NCBI GenBank assembly: GCA_028714815.1
Contig: JAQTLR010000002.1
Coordinates: 124,001 to 188,000, forward strand
DNA from: Candidatus Altimarinota bacterium
GTDB lineage: Bacteria > Patescibacteriota > Gracilibacteria > BD1-5 > UBA2023
Reading direction: 5' to 3'
Length of the DNA stretch: 64,000 nucleotides
Shown piece after piece: positions 31,191-42,553 of the stretch (the stretch's first letter is position 1; every line of letters starts with the position of its first letter). The notes under the pieces are model-generated. The model was not told where the DNA came from and searched no databases. It saw only the letters and a list, made by a program, of their open reading frames with translations. The position numbers and the translations under genes were made by a program.

Positions 31191-31982
31191 TTATTCCAAT
31201 TCCCTGTATATCCAATCCTTTGGGGTTGCCAAGAATCGTGGTGCGTGGGTCCATTTCCATTCCCCTGTCGCACTCACCCCTCCCTCGTGGAAAATATTGA
31301 TATATCCGAAATCAATGAAAAGTTTTCCCACGACATTATCACGACTGACAAAATGACCGGATCATGGTATGGAACAGGACATGAAGCAAGACCGGGAATC
31401 CGAAGAATTGTTCCGATTATCCCCCATGACGAAATACTGCCCAGCAGGGACCGTAAACTCTGTCTCCTTTATATCCATAGGAAGAAAGGTTTTTCCGTTG
31501 TTCGCAGTAGAGAGATACCCCTCATTGAGTTGTACGAAGTCTGTTTTCCCCGCTTCTCTCAAGAAAACATTCCCTCCTTCGAATTTCACCGTATCGCCCG
31601 GTAATCCGATGGTCCGTTTTATATAGTATTCCTTATTGTTTGCGGCGTGCGGGCGAAGAATCACTACATCTCAACGGGCAGGATTCCCGACTTTTGCAAG
31701 TCAGAAATCAGCATAAGAAAACTTGTTCACAAGGATGAATTCCCCATCATGATAACTCTCTTCCATGGATGATCCGCTGATTTGGAAAGGGGCAGCAATA
31801 AAGGTTCGGACAAAAATCACCACTATGAAAATGATAGCAAGATCCCGGAAGAAATCGATGGTTTCCTGGAGTTTCGTTTTTGTAGGTTCTTCGGATTGTT
31901 CTCCATGATCGGAAATAGTATTTTCTTCTAGGTTCATGGAAGGAGAAATATCTTCTTCCGCTTTGATTTCATTTTCTGGCAT
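31191..31982 (-). CDS. lepB: Signal peptidase I
   Basis: A 263-aa type I signal peptidase: a cytoplasmic acidic N-terminus (1-38), one membrane span (FFRDLAIIFIVVIFVRTFI), the catalytic Ser motif SGSSMEESYHDGE, the catalytic Lys in YYIKRTIGLPGD and the GDNRNNSSDSR box. It cleaves signal peptides of Sec-exported proteins, such as the secretory proteins in this window. TGA at 31701 and 31362 read as Gly; the C-terminal half after 31362 (HFVSRDNVVGKLFIDFGYI) is family-like and would be lost otherwise. It is next to secA. Confidence 0.93.
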
Positions 31983-32049
31983 GAATGGTGAATGATGAGA
32001 TATCTAATGAGAGAGATTTTACAGAATTTTTAGGAAAAGCAAGGAGAAA

Positions 32050-34800
32050 TTATTTCCCATGGCACTGCTTGAATTTCTTCCCGCTTCCGCATGGACATGG
32101 GTCGTTTCGTCCGATATTCTTGTATTCTGCCGATAATTCCGGTTTGCTATCCGCACGGAATACCCGAACCCCTTCTTCCTTGTGTCCTGGAGCTCCGAAT
32201 TTTTGAGCCATGGCATCGGAAAGGAGATTGTTGATATTCAGATTCTTGAGCTCGTTATCATCAGTCGCAAGCAATGCCTGAAGCATATTCTCATCGAGTT
32301 CGATCTGCTCGATCTGCTCGCGTGGCGAAGCGGTCAGAAGCCCCTTCGTCACCTTAAATCCGACCTCTCCGAGAAGCGCTACGAATTTATCGAAAGCACG
32401 TTCCTTATAGACGATGAGCGGATTCTTTTGGGCATATCCTTCGAAGGCCACCTCTTCCCGGAGGTGTGCCATGGCATCGATATGCTGCATCCAGAGTTCA
32501 TCGATGGACTGGAGCGTCAAACGGCGTTCGAAATCAGCGAAATCCTCTGCTTTCCCGTTCGCGCGGATCGCTTCGATCGTAGCGATGAATCGATTCGCTA
32601 CAGCTTCTTTTATCGCTTCTTTATCTTCCCCATCGGTGATATGTTCGGTTTTGAGTATCTCCTGCCCTGCAAATGCATTGGTCTCGGCAATGAGGTGATC
32701 GAAATCCCAATCGTACTTGTCATCGGAATAGAGAACCCCTTCGACAAAGGCTCCCGCCTGATCGCGGACCATAGCGATAATGTCTTCATGGATATCGCCT
32801 TGCTCCAGGATCTTATTGCGTCGTCCATAAATCACGAGACGATGCTGGTTAAGGACATCATCATATTCGAGGATATGTTTCCGTACGTCGAAGTTCCGAC
32901 CCTCTACCTGTTTCTGGACCCCATCGATACGCTTCGTGAGCATTCCTGACTCGACAAGCGGCTCATAATCCGGAATGGAAGCGAACATCGGTGCATTGAA
33001 GATAGAGAAAAGCTTGTCTCCTCCGAATATACGCATGATATCGTCCTGCGGACTTACCATGAACTGCGAAAGTCCCGGATCCCCCTGGCGCCCCGAACGT
33101 CCTCGGAGCTGGTTATCGATACGACGGGTCTCATGTTTTTCCGTTCCGATGACAGCAAGTCCTCCAAGTTTGTATGTCTGCCCCTCCACAATTACTTCTC
33201 CGGAGAGGTTCCGGACTTGGTCCGATACCTTGATATCGGTTCCTCGTCCCGCCATATTGGTCGCAATCGTTACCGCTCCAAACTGTCCGGCAGCCCCGAC
33301 AATCTCGGCTTCGTTCGCATCTTGCTTCGCATTGAGCACTTTATGAGGTATTCCTTCTTTTGTCAGGAGATCACTCAAGTACTCGGACTTCACAACAGAA
33401 ACTGTTCCGATAAGGACCGGCTGTCCCACCTCGTGGAATGCCTTAATGAGTTTTACGACATACGCGAATTTTCCGGTTTCGTTCTTGAAAAGCAGATCGG
33501 ACCGGTCGTCTCGGATCATTGGACGGTTTGTTGGAATCGGAAGCACTTCGAGTCGGTAGATCTTATAGAACTCTTCTTCCTCGGTCTTCGCAGTTCCGGT
33601 CATTCCGGCAAGTTTCCGGTAGAGACGGAAATAGTTCTGGAAGGTAATAGAAGCGAGCGTTCTGGATTCCTGCTGGATCGTCACGCTTTCCTTCGCTTCG
33701 ATCGCCTGATGGAGCCCATCGGAATACCGTCGCCCAGAGAGGACGCGACCGGTATGTTCATCGATGATCAGGATCTCGTCGTTTCGGCTCAGATAATCCA
33801 CATCCTTCTGGTACACCGTTTCCGCCTTGAGGGCATTTTCGATATGATGGAGGTCGTTATAATGGGCGGACACATAGATATTGTCTATTCCGAGAATACG
33901 CTCGATCTCCATAATCCCCTCTTCGGTCAGACTCGCGGTTTTCATTTTCTCATCTACCTTATAGTGTTTCATATTCTCAAGCTTCTTCGCAATCTGTGCA
34001 AACTTCATATATTTGCTCGTCGGTTCGCTATCCGGCGCGGAAATGATGAGCGGAGTGCGGGCTTCGTCCACGAGAATGGAATCCACCTCATCGATGATCG
34101 CGAAAAAGAGCGGCCCCATAGCGCGGCGTTCCAGAGTCGGAGCCATGTTATCACGGAGATAGTCGAATCCGAGTTCGTTATTGGTCGCGTATACGACATT
34201 GCATCAGTACTGCGCTTGTTTCTCGCTCGGTTGTTGGTTATGGACGATCACCCCGACGGTAAGCCCGAGGGCTTTATAGATGATCCCCATCTCGCTCGCA
34301 TCACGCTTCGCGAGGTAGTCATTCACGGTCACGACGTGGACCGGGAGTCCGGCAAGTGCATTGAGGTACGCGGCAATCGTCGCAACGAGCGTCTTCCCTT
34401 CCCCGGTCCGCATCTCGGAGATGGAACCATCATGGAGCGCGAGAGCACCGACCAACTGTACATCGTACGGGATCATATTCCATTCCACGCTATGACCTTC
34501 TCCGAGTTCGAACGTCTGACCGGCGATGAGTCTGCAGGCGATCCGGTGCGTCGCGAATGCTTCGAATTTGATCTCATCGAGTATGGAACGGATCTGCTGG
34601 TAGTCCTCGTCTTTCCGGTAATCCAGACCCTCAAATCTCGCCATGAAATCGCGGGTCTTCGCCTGCACGAGCTCGATGGATACAAGCTCTTTCTCGAGTT
34701 TTGCTTCGATGAGCTTGATTGCTTCAAGGTCGCGAGTATATTGTTTCACTCGTTTTTCAGATGGATCTCCGAAGATTTTTGTGATGAGATTATTTATCAT
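32050..34800 (-). CDS. secA: Preprotein translocase ATPase SecA
   Basis: A 916-aa SecA with the Walker A segment [12 protein letters not shown], the DEVD box ([17 protein letters not shown]), [12 protein letters not shown], and a C-terminal zinc motif [19 protein letters not shown] (SEC-C, binds SecB or ribosome-linked partners). It is split by TGA at 34204: read as Gly it gives [23 protein letters not shown], the conserved substrate-channel strand. ATG 34800 begins [12 protein letters not shown]. It drives export through SecYEG; secD lies elsewhere in this window (43950). A palindromic repeat separates it from tig. Confidence 0.96.
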
Positions 34801-34881
34801 AGATTTTTGAATTATACGGGCAGGAGATATTATATCGTTTTCATAAAAAGACAGTGTAAAAAACAACTTTTAGAAATTTCC

Positions 34882-35002
34882 ATAAAACTCTCAAAAGCGA
34901 AGTAATTTGAGTGCAAATCGAGTACCGTAGCGAGGTGTACTACTGTACGATGAGCGAGGCACGGAGATTTAAGCTCAAAGAACGAGTTTTTCAGAGTTTT
35001 AT
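34882..35002 (-). repeat. Palindromic repeat element between tig and secA (complete copy)
   Basis: A long imperfect inverted repeat. Outer arms are ATAAAACTCT (34882) and AGAGTTTTAT (34993); inner arms are TTTGAGTGCAAATC (34906) and GATTTAAGCTCAAA (34966-34979); the centre holds GTACTACTGTAC. It overlaps the tig stop (34999-35001), so it could double as the tig terminator. The core matches sequence inside rimO (50635-50713) and murG. Confidence 0.8.
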
Positions 35003-36330
35003 ACAGCAAAGAAGGAGTCAACTACTTTCCGGTACGTCACCCGATTCTTGATATCCTCGTAATAATCATCTCCGGGAACAAGCTTCTCTCGGAGTCGATC
35101 TACGACTTTATCGCTCGAATACGCAGCGATGACTTTCGCTACTTCTTCCTTCACTTCCTCTTCGGTGGCTTCGATATTCAGAAGTTCTCGAACCTTCTTG
35201 AGGATGAGTTCCGCTTTCGCACGGCGAACCGCCTCTGGCTTCACTACTTCCTCCTTGTAGGAAGCTTCGTCTTTTTTCGCATGGGAAAGATAGTCCTTCA
35301 TGGTATATCCCTGGGATTCGATATTATGTTTCTGTTCGGAGAATACCCGGTCTATCTCGCTCTGGATGAGGGATGGACCTACTTCGAGCTCGGTGATTGC
35401 CATAAGCTCGGTCAAGAGATTATGTTCGTCTTTCGCTCGGGCTTGGTACTCTTTTTCTGCCTGGATCTCTTTACGGAGTACCTCTTTGAATCAGGCGAAG
35501 TCGGTCTTCACTCCTCGGAGCCTCTCGATGAATTCCGGAGTCCACTCTGGTTTGTGCGCTTTCTCGATACGGAAAATAGTGGTCATGAAGAATACCTTAC
35601 GAGACTTGAACTCTTCCGAGTGATAATCGGCGGGGAAAGTGATATCGAATTCGACGACTTCACCCACTTTCTTTCCTATCATCTTCTCCTCGAATCCTGG
35701 AATGAATGATCCAGAACCGATCACAAGCGGAAATGCCGCAACCTTTGTTTCTGGAATCTCCTTCCCTCCCTGTTTATCGAACCCTTGGGTATCGATTGTT
35801 ACGCGGTCCCCTTTTTCGATAGCGACAGCGGAAGCATCGAATCCATCCTCGCTATGCCCACCGGCATCGTGGAAATGGGTGAATCGTTTCTCGATCTCCG
35901 CGATCGTGGAAGTCACTTCGTCTTCTTCGGTTTTCACCTCTGTTTTTTTGATCTTGACCTTCTTCATCTTCTTTTCATCGATAATCGCTTCCGGAAGCAC
36001 TTCTATATCGAGAACAACCTCGAGCGGAGATTCGGATACCACTGATTTCACCGCTCCAGCCGAAACAGGAACAATCCCCTCTTTCTGAAGCGCCTTATGG
36101 TAGATCTTATCGAGGAGTGTATTCACTGCCCGTTCCCGGATCATCTCCTCTCCGTACTCTTTCACAATCACTTCTTCCGGGATATGCGCCCCTTTTCGGA
36201 ATCCCTTGATACTCGCATTGTTTCGGATGTTTTCGATGGTTTCCGTTCGGGCCTTGTCGAATTCCTTAGAGTTTTCTTTAATGGTAAGCTCTACCGTGTA
36301 GGCATTAAGTTTTTTGGAACTGCTCTGCAT
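34999..36330 (-). CDS. tig: Trigger factor (ribosome-associated chaperone and prolyl isomerase)
   Basis: A 443-aa trigger factor: N-terminal ribosome-binding domain with the GFRKGAHIPEEV loop (about residues 40-51), an FKBP-like PPIase core (RVTIDTQGFDKQGGKEIPET, FIPGFEEKMIGKKVGE) and the helical C-terminal chaperone domain. TGA at 35491 reads as Gly and joins the PPIase to the C-terminal domain. It starts at ATG 36330 and ends at TAA 34999, inside the palindromic element. The gene is upstream of secA and lepB, a coherent protein-export neighbourhood. Confidence 0.95.
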
Positions 36331-36507
36331 AAAATCTTGGTATATTATTGAATAAAAGTGGCGTTATTATATGGAAAATCGCAAAAAGACAAATAAAAAT
36401 ATAATATATCACCCCTTGTAATGAGACTTATACGAAAGCATATCCACCAAAAAATAAAACCCCGGAAAAAGAGATAAAGGAAAGGGATTCCATTTTTTTA
36501 TTTCCAT

Positions 36508-36535
36508 TTGAAAAATAGCGCTTCCGTCATATAAT
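36508..36535 (+). promoter_or_regulatory. Promoter of the ftsA-ftsZ operon
   Basis: TTGAAA at 36508 and TATAAT at 36530 are 16 bases apart, about 110 bases before the ftsA ATG, in the divergent tig/ftsA region. Confidence 0.6.
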
Positions 36536-36645
36536 ATGTCGCGTCAAGGGATACCCCCTTCTACGGAGAAGACCTTTACATAAAGGACTCTCTTGAATAC
36601 AATTTTTATACACCACTTTTATTTTCCACTAATCAACCACTACAT

Positions 36646-37881
36646 ATGGTATCTGGAGAAGTTTTCACCGCCATAGATATAGGAACAGCCAAGATCAAAA
36701 CCGTCATCGCCACCTTTACCGAGGAAAAGAAACTCCGTGTACTCGGAGTCGGTATCGCTAAGTCGAACGGTATCCGAAAAGGGAATATCATCGACATGGA
36801 TGAGTTCAAAAAAAATATAGACGATTCCCTCTCGGAAGCGGAGCGGATGACCGGAGAGCAGGTTTCCGCCATCTATCTCTCCCTTTCCGGAACCAATATC
36901 GAGGTGGTCACCAATAACGGTATTATTTCCGTTCCGCACGGAGAAGTCAGCAACGATGACGTCAATCGGGTTCTCGATATGAGCCAGAATGGAGTGGATC
37001 TCATGAATAAGGTCGTTCTCAAAGTTATCCCGGAATCTTTCACGCTCGACATGGAGTCCGGAGTGAAAAACCCGGTCGGGATGTCTGCCAAGAAACTCGA
37101 GGTCCGCAGCCATATATTCTGCATTTCGAGCAACATCCTCAGCAATATCAAGAAAGGCATCTACGATGTCGGGGTAGATATCCTCGATATCTATCCGAAT
37201 GTCCTTGCAGCACCGGAAGCGGTTCTCTCCAAGAGACAGAAAGAGCTCGGGGTCGTATGTATCGATATCGGAGCCAGCACAACGGATGTAGCGGTATATG
37301 AGGAAGGCTCTCTCATATTTGCATCGGTGATACCCATCGGAGGAGAACATGTCACTTCCGACATCGCTCTTGGAGCACGTGTATCCATCGATACGGCGGA
37401 AAAACTCAAGATCGAGTACGGTTCTGTCGGATTCTGCAAAGACGAAAAGGCGAAAGACGATGAGATCGACCTCGCGAAGATTTCCAAGAATGAAACCACG
37501 ACCATCTCACGAAAGTATCTCTCTGAAATCATCCGAGCCCGTTACTCCGAGATATTCTACTACGTGAATAACGAACTCAAGAAGATAGGAAAAGATGGAA
37601 TGCTTCCGGAAGGGGCGGTGATCAGCGGAGGCGGAGCGAAAGCACGGGATATGAACGATCTCGCCAAAGAAGTTCTCCGGCTCCCTTCCATGATCGGAAC
37701 CCCGGAAGATTCCGACTTCATCAGCGGAACTTCCATCGGAGACCCGATGTTCGCCGGTATCATCGGAACGCTCCTTCTTTCTCAGAAATACGGAGTGTCA
37801 CGGAGCGGATTCAAGATGAATCTCTCATTCGGCGGATTCTTTGGATCCATCAAGAATGCTTTAAAGAAGATAATGCCTTAA
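36646..37881 (+). CDS. ftsA: Cell division protein FtsA
   Basis: FtsA is the actin-like protein that tethers FtsZ to the membrane at the division site. The 411-aa sequence shows the phosphate-1 loop (AIDIGTAKIKTVIA), the SHS2 region with a conserved VSNDDVNRVLD, the phosphate-2 motif CIDIGASTTDVAVY and the adenosine loop VISGGGAKARDMNDLAKEVL. The C-terminus ends in a likely amphipathic membrane-binding helix (FFGSIKNALKKIMP). No TGA despite many glycines. ftsZ follows after 28 bases in the same direction. Confidence 0.95.
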   Translation: MVSGEVFTAIDIGTAKIKTVIATFTEEKKLRVLGVGIAKSNGIRKGNIIDMDEFKKNIDDSLSEAERMTGEQVSAIYLSLSGTNIEVVTNNGIISVPHGEVSNDDVNRVLDMSQNGVDLMNKVVLKVIPESFTLDMESGVKNPVGMSAKKLEVRSHIFCISSNILSNIKKGIYDVGVDILDIYPNVLAAPEAVLSKRQKELGVVCIDIGASTTDVAVYEEGSLIFASVIPIGGEHVTSDIALGARVSIDTAEKLKIEYGSVGFCKDEKAKDDEIDLAKISKNETTTISRKYLSEIIRARYSEIFYYVNNELKKIGKDGMLPEGAVISGGGAKARDMNDLAKEVLRLPSMIGTPEDSDFISGTSIGDPMFAGIIGTLLLSQKYGVSRSGFKMNLSFGGFFGSIKNALKKIMP

Positions 37882-37909
37882 TTTTTATTACTCTTAATTT
37901 TCCCTATAT

Positions 37910-39124
37910 ATGGTTGTTCGAAAGACTGATGATAAACTCAAATCCCTCCTCGGTGGAGGAAGCAATTTTTCCCGGAATAGCGTTGAAGAAATCAATGTTT
38001 CCGAATATATCTCCCCTATCGCCAACATCAAGGTAGTCGGAGTCGGAGGAGCTGGATCCAATGCGATCAATCGGATGATCCAATCCGGACTCGAAGGTGT
38101 GGAATTCATCGCGGTCAATACCGATGCGCAAGCGCTTTTCACTTCTAAAGCACAGATCCGGATCAATATAGGACGAGCCACGACTCGCGGACTCGGAGCC
38201 GGGGCGAATCCTGAAATCGGAAAGAAGGCAGCGGAAGAATCCTCGGAGGAGATCAAACAAGCGCTTGCAGGAGCGGATATGATTTTCATCACCTGCGGAC
38301 TCGGAGGAGGAACCGGTACCGGAGCGGCACCCGTTATCGCGGAAATCGCGAAGGGACTCGGGGCGCTCGTTATCGGAGTCGTTACCAAACCATTCGCCTT
38401 CGAAGGACAACGTCGTTTCGTCCAGGCTATCGACGGATATGATCGACTCAAAGAAAAAGTGGATACACTCATCACTATCCCGAATGATAAGATCCTCTCC
38501 ATCATCGATAAAAAAACTCCCCTTTTGGATGCATTCAATATCGTAGACGAGGTTCTCAATCAGGGCGTACAAGGGGTTTCTGACCTCATCACCCTTCCCG
38601 GGCTCATCAACGTCGACTTCGCGGATGTTCGATCGGTTATGGAGAATGCCGGTTCCGCTCTCATGGGTATCGGATACGGTTCGGGTGAAAACCGGGCGCT
38701 TGAGGCTGCCCGAGCGGCAGTGGATTCCCCTCTTCTCGAACTCTCCATCGCGGGAGCTCGCGGACTTCTCTTCAATATCACCGGAGGAACCGATCTCTCT
38801 ATGTTCGAGGTCGATGAAGCGGCTCGGATCATCACCGAAGCATGCGACCCAGAAGCGAACATCATCTTCGGAGCAACCATCAATGAGAACTACACCGGAG
38901 AGATCAAGGTTACCGTGGTCGCTACCGGTTTCAACGAAGAAACCAATCAACGATACCAGGAGACACCGAAAGCCACAGCGAACCCATTCGGGAAAAAGAT
39001 GCTCGGACACCAGGCTCCTATGCAATCACAAAACCAGAGTTCCATGAGAAACATGAATACCGGGGATAATAACCCGCAATCCGAATTAGATGTTCCTGCA
39101 TTCCTCCGAAACAAGATGAAATAG
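37910..39124 (+). CDS. ftsZ: Cell division GTPase FtsZ
   Basis: A 404-aa FtsZ. Landmarks are [15 protein letters not shown], the tubulin signature [17 protein letters not shown], and the T7 region [25 protein letters not shown]. The C-terminal tail carries a conserved-type end peptide ([10 protein letters not shown]) that binds FtsA. It forms the Z ring. No TGA. It ends at TAG before a strong terminator at 39134-39169. Confidence 0.97.
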   Translation: MVVRKTDDKLKSLLGGGSNFSRNSVEEINVSEYISPIANIKVVGVGGAGSNAINRMIQSGLEGVEFIAVNTDAQALFTSKAQIRINIGRATTRGLGAGANPEIGKKAAEESSEEIKQALAGADMIFITCGLGGGTGTGAAPVIAEIAKGLGALVIGVVTKPFAFEGQRRFVQAIDGYDRLKEKVDTLITIPNDKILSIIDKKTPLLDAFNIVDEVLNQGVQGVSDLITLPGLINVDFADVRSVMENAGSALMGIGYGSGENRALEAARAAVDSPLLELSIAGARGLLFNITGGTDLSMFEVDEAARIITEACDPEANIIFGATINENYTGEIKVTVVATGFNEETNQRYQETPKATANPFGKKMLGHQAPMQSQNQSSMRNMNTGDNNPQSELDVPAFLRNKMK

Positions 39125-39133
39125 TCTACAAAC

Positions 39134-39169
39134 AAAAATATCCTTCCGCCGTGGCGGAAGGATATTTTT
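39134..39169 (+). terminator. Terminator after ftsZ
   Basis: ATATCCTTCCGCC GTG GCGGAAGGATAT is a 12-bp perfect stem flanked by A and T runs. Confidence 0.85.
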
Positions 39170-39252
39170 GAATCTTCTTCAGGAAGACAGAGTGTCTCTA
39201 TCCTAAAAACTATTTATTTTACAGCCTCCAACAAGGAAATCCGTTCATATAC

Positions 39253-39591
39253 TTAATTTTCATTAACTACCTGACTGACACTGGTTTTTACATCCGGGAT
39301 GAGAACATTCGTTCTTCTGAAAGCATCGTGTACGATATCGCATGCGATCAATCCCCGCACTCACTGTTGAAGGGCGAAAGAAACGTTCATTCCTTCGGAA
39401 ATAGTCTTGAATCCCTCGATTCCGCCCCGGCAACTGGGGATATAGAAACGGATATCTTTGCCTCCATCTGCAGGAGTGATAACCCCGAAGCCTCCTCTCC
39501 CGCCTGCGCGTTGCTTGACCGATTTTATGACCCCCCACTGAGATGCTCCATCCTCAATGCTTTCCCATCCCATTCATACGTCCATTGCCAT
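39253..39591 (-). CDS. Cold-shock-domain protein, divergent (112 aa)
   Basis: A CspA-like domain: WGVIKSVKQRAGGRGGFGVITPADGGKDIRFYI and EGMNVSFALQ align with the RNP1 and RNP2 strands. The core RNP1 KGFGFI has become RGGFGVI and the FVHFS strand is replaced by RFYIPS, so nucleic-acid binding is plausible but changed. The C-terminal extension (~35 residues) after TGA 39361 is unusual for a CSP. Three in-frame ATGs (39591, 39585, 39573) are possible; the upstream one is used. No clear ribosome site. Confidence 0.7.
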
Positions 39592-39662
39592 ATACGTGAA
39601 AATAAAAAAATAAATTGATGCTTTATTTGTATTCCGAAAACGTGTCTTCTCGGAAAATACGG

Positions 39663-40526
39663 CTATTCCTCAAACTCACTCGTTAGGTATTCCTCGGAAA
39701 GCAGCGGCATCACAACATCTGCATAGAATTTCTGGATGCGCTTATCGGGTGCATAATTCGCGTACAACGGATATTTCCGATCGATCGCCTGGAGGATGAT
39801 TCTCTGGAGTAAAGGGAAAGATATTTCTTTTATGTCCACATACATTCATTCGCAACGCTGAAATTTCATACATACTCGTTCCTCATCTATAATTCAACCG
39901 TTTCCAAAGTACTGTTGATATGCATGGCACATAAGCTGAAGCGCTGATATATTCTCCAGTGAAGTAAAATCATCCACCGTATAATCCAGTCATTCTCCAT
40001 CCAGATCACTTATGCAACATGCATAATATCTTTTATCCCCTATCGCTTTGATATCTTCCGCATGGAAAAATTCTGCGTTTTCGCTATCCATAACCGATTC
40101 GGTTATAATATCTTTTGCCCGTATCATACCGATCTGTATGCTCATGAGATTCAAAACTGGAATAAGAAGTGCATCGATATCCGTATTTCAAACCAGTCAT
40201 CCTGGGACTGGTTCCGTGAGACGGATGAAATCAGCGACCATCATTTTACGGATGCTGTTTTCTCCTGTTTGTACGATAAGTGCCGATTCAGTTTCAATAT
40301 CCCCCTCTTCATTGACTATAGTAACTTTTCCAATCTCCAAAAGCGCCTTGAAAAAATCCATCGCAGTATCATCACCATCGGTAAGTCGCTCCTCATAGAT
40401 ACGGAATCCTGGTTCCGGTTGTATGAGTTCGTTGACCATCGCAGCTCTTCCATCAATGGAAGGGGAAATATTTGCCACCTTTTGGGTTTTTCCTGTACGA
40501 TTCCGGAAGTCTATTACATTCGTCAT
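39663..40526 (-). CDS. Hypothetical protein (287 aa, 302 aa from an upstream start)
   Basis: Two pieces in the same frame join through several UGA-Gly codons; the middle (39846-40196) is hidden under the standard code. Starts are possible at 40526 (MTNVIDF) or 40571. The sequence is acidic and mixed alpha/beta, with Cys near the middle (YYACCISDLDGE) and a helical C-terminus. No signal, membrane span or recognised motif. Function unknown. Divergent from the ABC-F gene. Confidence 0.6.
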
Positions 40527-40715
40527 AGAAAAGAAATTGGATGTATAATCGGAGTATATGGAAATAGACAAAAATACAAATCATTTTTATATATTACATC
40601 AATATACATATTTGTATAGAGTTTCCATTCGGCAAATACCGCTATTGTCGAAACCCCGCTTGACTAAATAGACTCTATCGCTACACTACCCGCTATTACA
40701 TTTTACTTTCCAGAA

Positions 40716-42539
40716 ATGCTCTCCGAAATAATCTCCCGAGTCCTTGTTGTACATCCGGATTTCACCTACGAGGAAGTCGAGGAGGTATGTGAACTCTTTC
40801 TGAGTTCCATCACCGAGAAGATCAAAGAAGAAACCAAACTCAAACGACTCGTGAAGTACCTGGAGAAAGAATTCGAGCTCGAGAGCCAAGAAATCAAAAA
40901 GACATCGAACAAAGCGTATAGTCTGGAGCTTATTCCAGAGTATCTCTTCAATGGGAAAGCAGAAATCGCTTCGAGTTTGGTGATTATCACCAATCTGACT
41001 AAAAACATCGAACAGACCGAGCTTTTTCTGAACGCCGAGATGAAGATCAATCGCCGGGATAAGATCGCGCTTATCGGAAAAAACGGAGCAGGGAAAACCA
41101 CTCTTCTCAAAATGATCATCGGGAAAGAAGGCGATTTCGATGGACGGATCGAAAAAGCATCTGGACTCAAGATCGGATATCTCTCACAGGATCTCTTCTG
41201 GCAGGATACCCGGAATACTCTCCGGACCGAGATGCTCATGGTATTCCCGGAGATCACCGAAAAAATGAACCGACTCATGGCTATCGAGCACGACGATGCA
41301 CACTGGGAAGAAGCGGATACACTGAAAGCATTTATGCGGGAAAACGACGGGTATGCCCGATATGACCTGCAATTGGAAATACTCAAGTATTTCGGATTCT
41401 CGGACGAGCAGATGGATTTTAATGTACTCCAACTCTCTGGAGGAGAACAAACCAAAGTCCAGATCGCGAAGTTTTTGATTACCGAAGTGGATCTCCTGAT
41501 TTTCGACGAGCCCACGAACCACTTGGATATCGAGGGGATCATATTTCTCGAACACTTCTGCAAGATCTGGAAAAAAGCCATCCTCTCCATCTCCCACGAT
41601 GTCCGGTTCATCAACAATACCTCCGAGAAAATCGTGGAGATTTCCGAGAAAAAACTCTGGAACTACCCCGGAAATTATGAGCAATATTTGACCCTCAAAC
41701 AAGCCAAGTATGACCAACAACTGAAAGACTATGAGACCCAACAGAAAGAACTCGAAAAACAGCAGGCGTACATCGACCGGTTCCGCTACCAGGCAAGCAA
41801 GGCTGCCGGAGTCCAGAGCCGCATAAAACAGGTGGATAAAATCGAACGGATAGAACGCCCGGAAAATGAATCAACGGTCCGGAATCTGGTCGTCAAAACC
41901 GATAAGAGACTCCCGGAGAAAGTCATGGAATTCTCCGCTCTTGCCATCGGATACAAAGATCCGATCATCACCACTCCCGACGAACTCATCGTCCGGAAAG
42001 ACGACAAGATCGGAATCATCGGACGCAACGGAGCTGGGAAAACCACCTTCCTGAAAACCATCCTCGGGGAACTTCCCTTGCTCTCCGGAAGCTTCAAAAT
42101 CAATCCCGACCTCATCATTGGTTCCTATTCGCAAGTGCTCGCGGATCTGGACGGAGAAGAAAGTATCATCACCGAGCTCGGGAAGAACCACGAAAAAGAG
42201 AGCGAGATCCGTGCGATGCTCGGAGGCCTGCTTATTTCGGGAGATAAGGTGGAACAAAAGATCAAGACTTTATCGGGAGGTGAACGTGCCAAAGTAGCAC
42301 TCACCAAGATGCTCCTGACGAAGCCCCACGTCATCATCATGGATGAACCCACCAACCATCTGGACCTCCACTCCAAAAATGTTATCAAAAATATGCTCGA
42401 ACACTTCAATGGAACGAGCCTCATCGTCTCGCACGATCGTGACCTTCTGGAACATATCTCCAACAAGGTATGGCTCATTCAAGAAGGGATCCTCCGGACG
42501 TTCGACGAGCCGGAGAAAGGGTTTGCGGAAGTGTTTTAG
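40716..42539 (+). CDS. ABC-F family ATPase (ribosome-associated type)
   Basis: A 607-aa twin-ATPase with no membrane span. ABC1 has Walker A GKNGAGKTT (near residue 123), signature LSGGEQTKVQ and Walker B LLIFDEPTNHLD. ABC2 has GRNGAGKTT, LSGGERAKVAL and VIIMDEPTNHLD. A coiled-coil linker of about 80 residues (QQLKDYETQQKELEKQQAYI) lies between them, as in EttA/Uup/Vga proteins, which act on the ribosomal E site. It has an extra N-terminal extension of about 90 residues not seen in EttA. No TGA codon. Subfamily uncertain. Confidence 0.93.
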   Translation: MLSEIISRVLVVHPDFTYEEVEEVCELFLSSITEKIKEETKLKRLVKYLEKEFELESQEIKKTSNKAYSLELIPEYLFNGKAEIASSLVIITNLTKNIEQTELFLNAEMKINRRDKIALIGKNGAGKTTLLKMIIGKEGDFDGRIEKASGLKIGYLSQDLFWQDTRNTLRTEMLMVFPEITEKMNRLMAIEHDDAHWEEADTLKAFMRENDGYARYDLQLEILKYFGFSDEQMDFNVLQLSGGEQTKVQIAKFLITEVDLLIFDEPTNHLDIEGIIFLEHFCKIWKKAILSISHDVRFINNTSEKIVEISEKKLWNYPGNYEQYLTLKQAKYDQQLKDYETQQKELEKQQAYIDRFRYQASKAAGVQSRIKQVDKIERIERPENESTVRNLVVKTDKRLPEKVMEFSALAIGYKDPIITTPDELIVRKDDKIGIIGRNGAGKTTFLKTILGELPLLSGSFKINPDLIIGSYSQVLADLDGEESIITELGKNHEKESEIRAMLGGLLISGDKVEQKIKTLSGGERAKVALTKMLLTKPHVIIMDEPTNHLDLHSKNVIKNMLEHFNGTSLIVSHDRDLLEHISNKVWLIQEGILRTFDEPEKGFAEVF

Positions 42540-42553
42540 AGAAAAAAGTTATT

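Noticed and set aside
33133-34905. A 590-aa ORF on the plus strand opposite secA
   Set aside because: It lies wholly antisense to the well-supported secA gene and its translation resembles no protein; it is a shadow of secA codon usage. The same holds for the long minus-strand ORF opposite gatB (48258-49679).
34882-35002. A simple tig terminator
   Set aside because: It can act as one, but the long compound arms and the match to sequence inside rimO and murG show it is a repeat element rather than an ordinary terminator.
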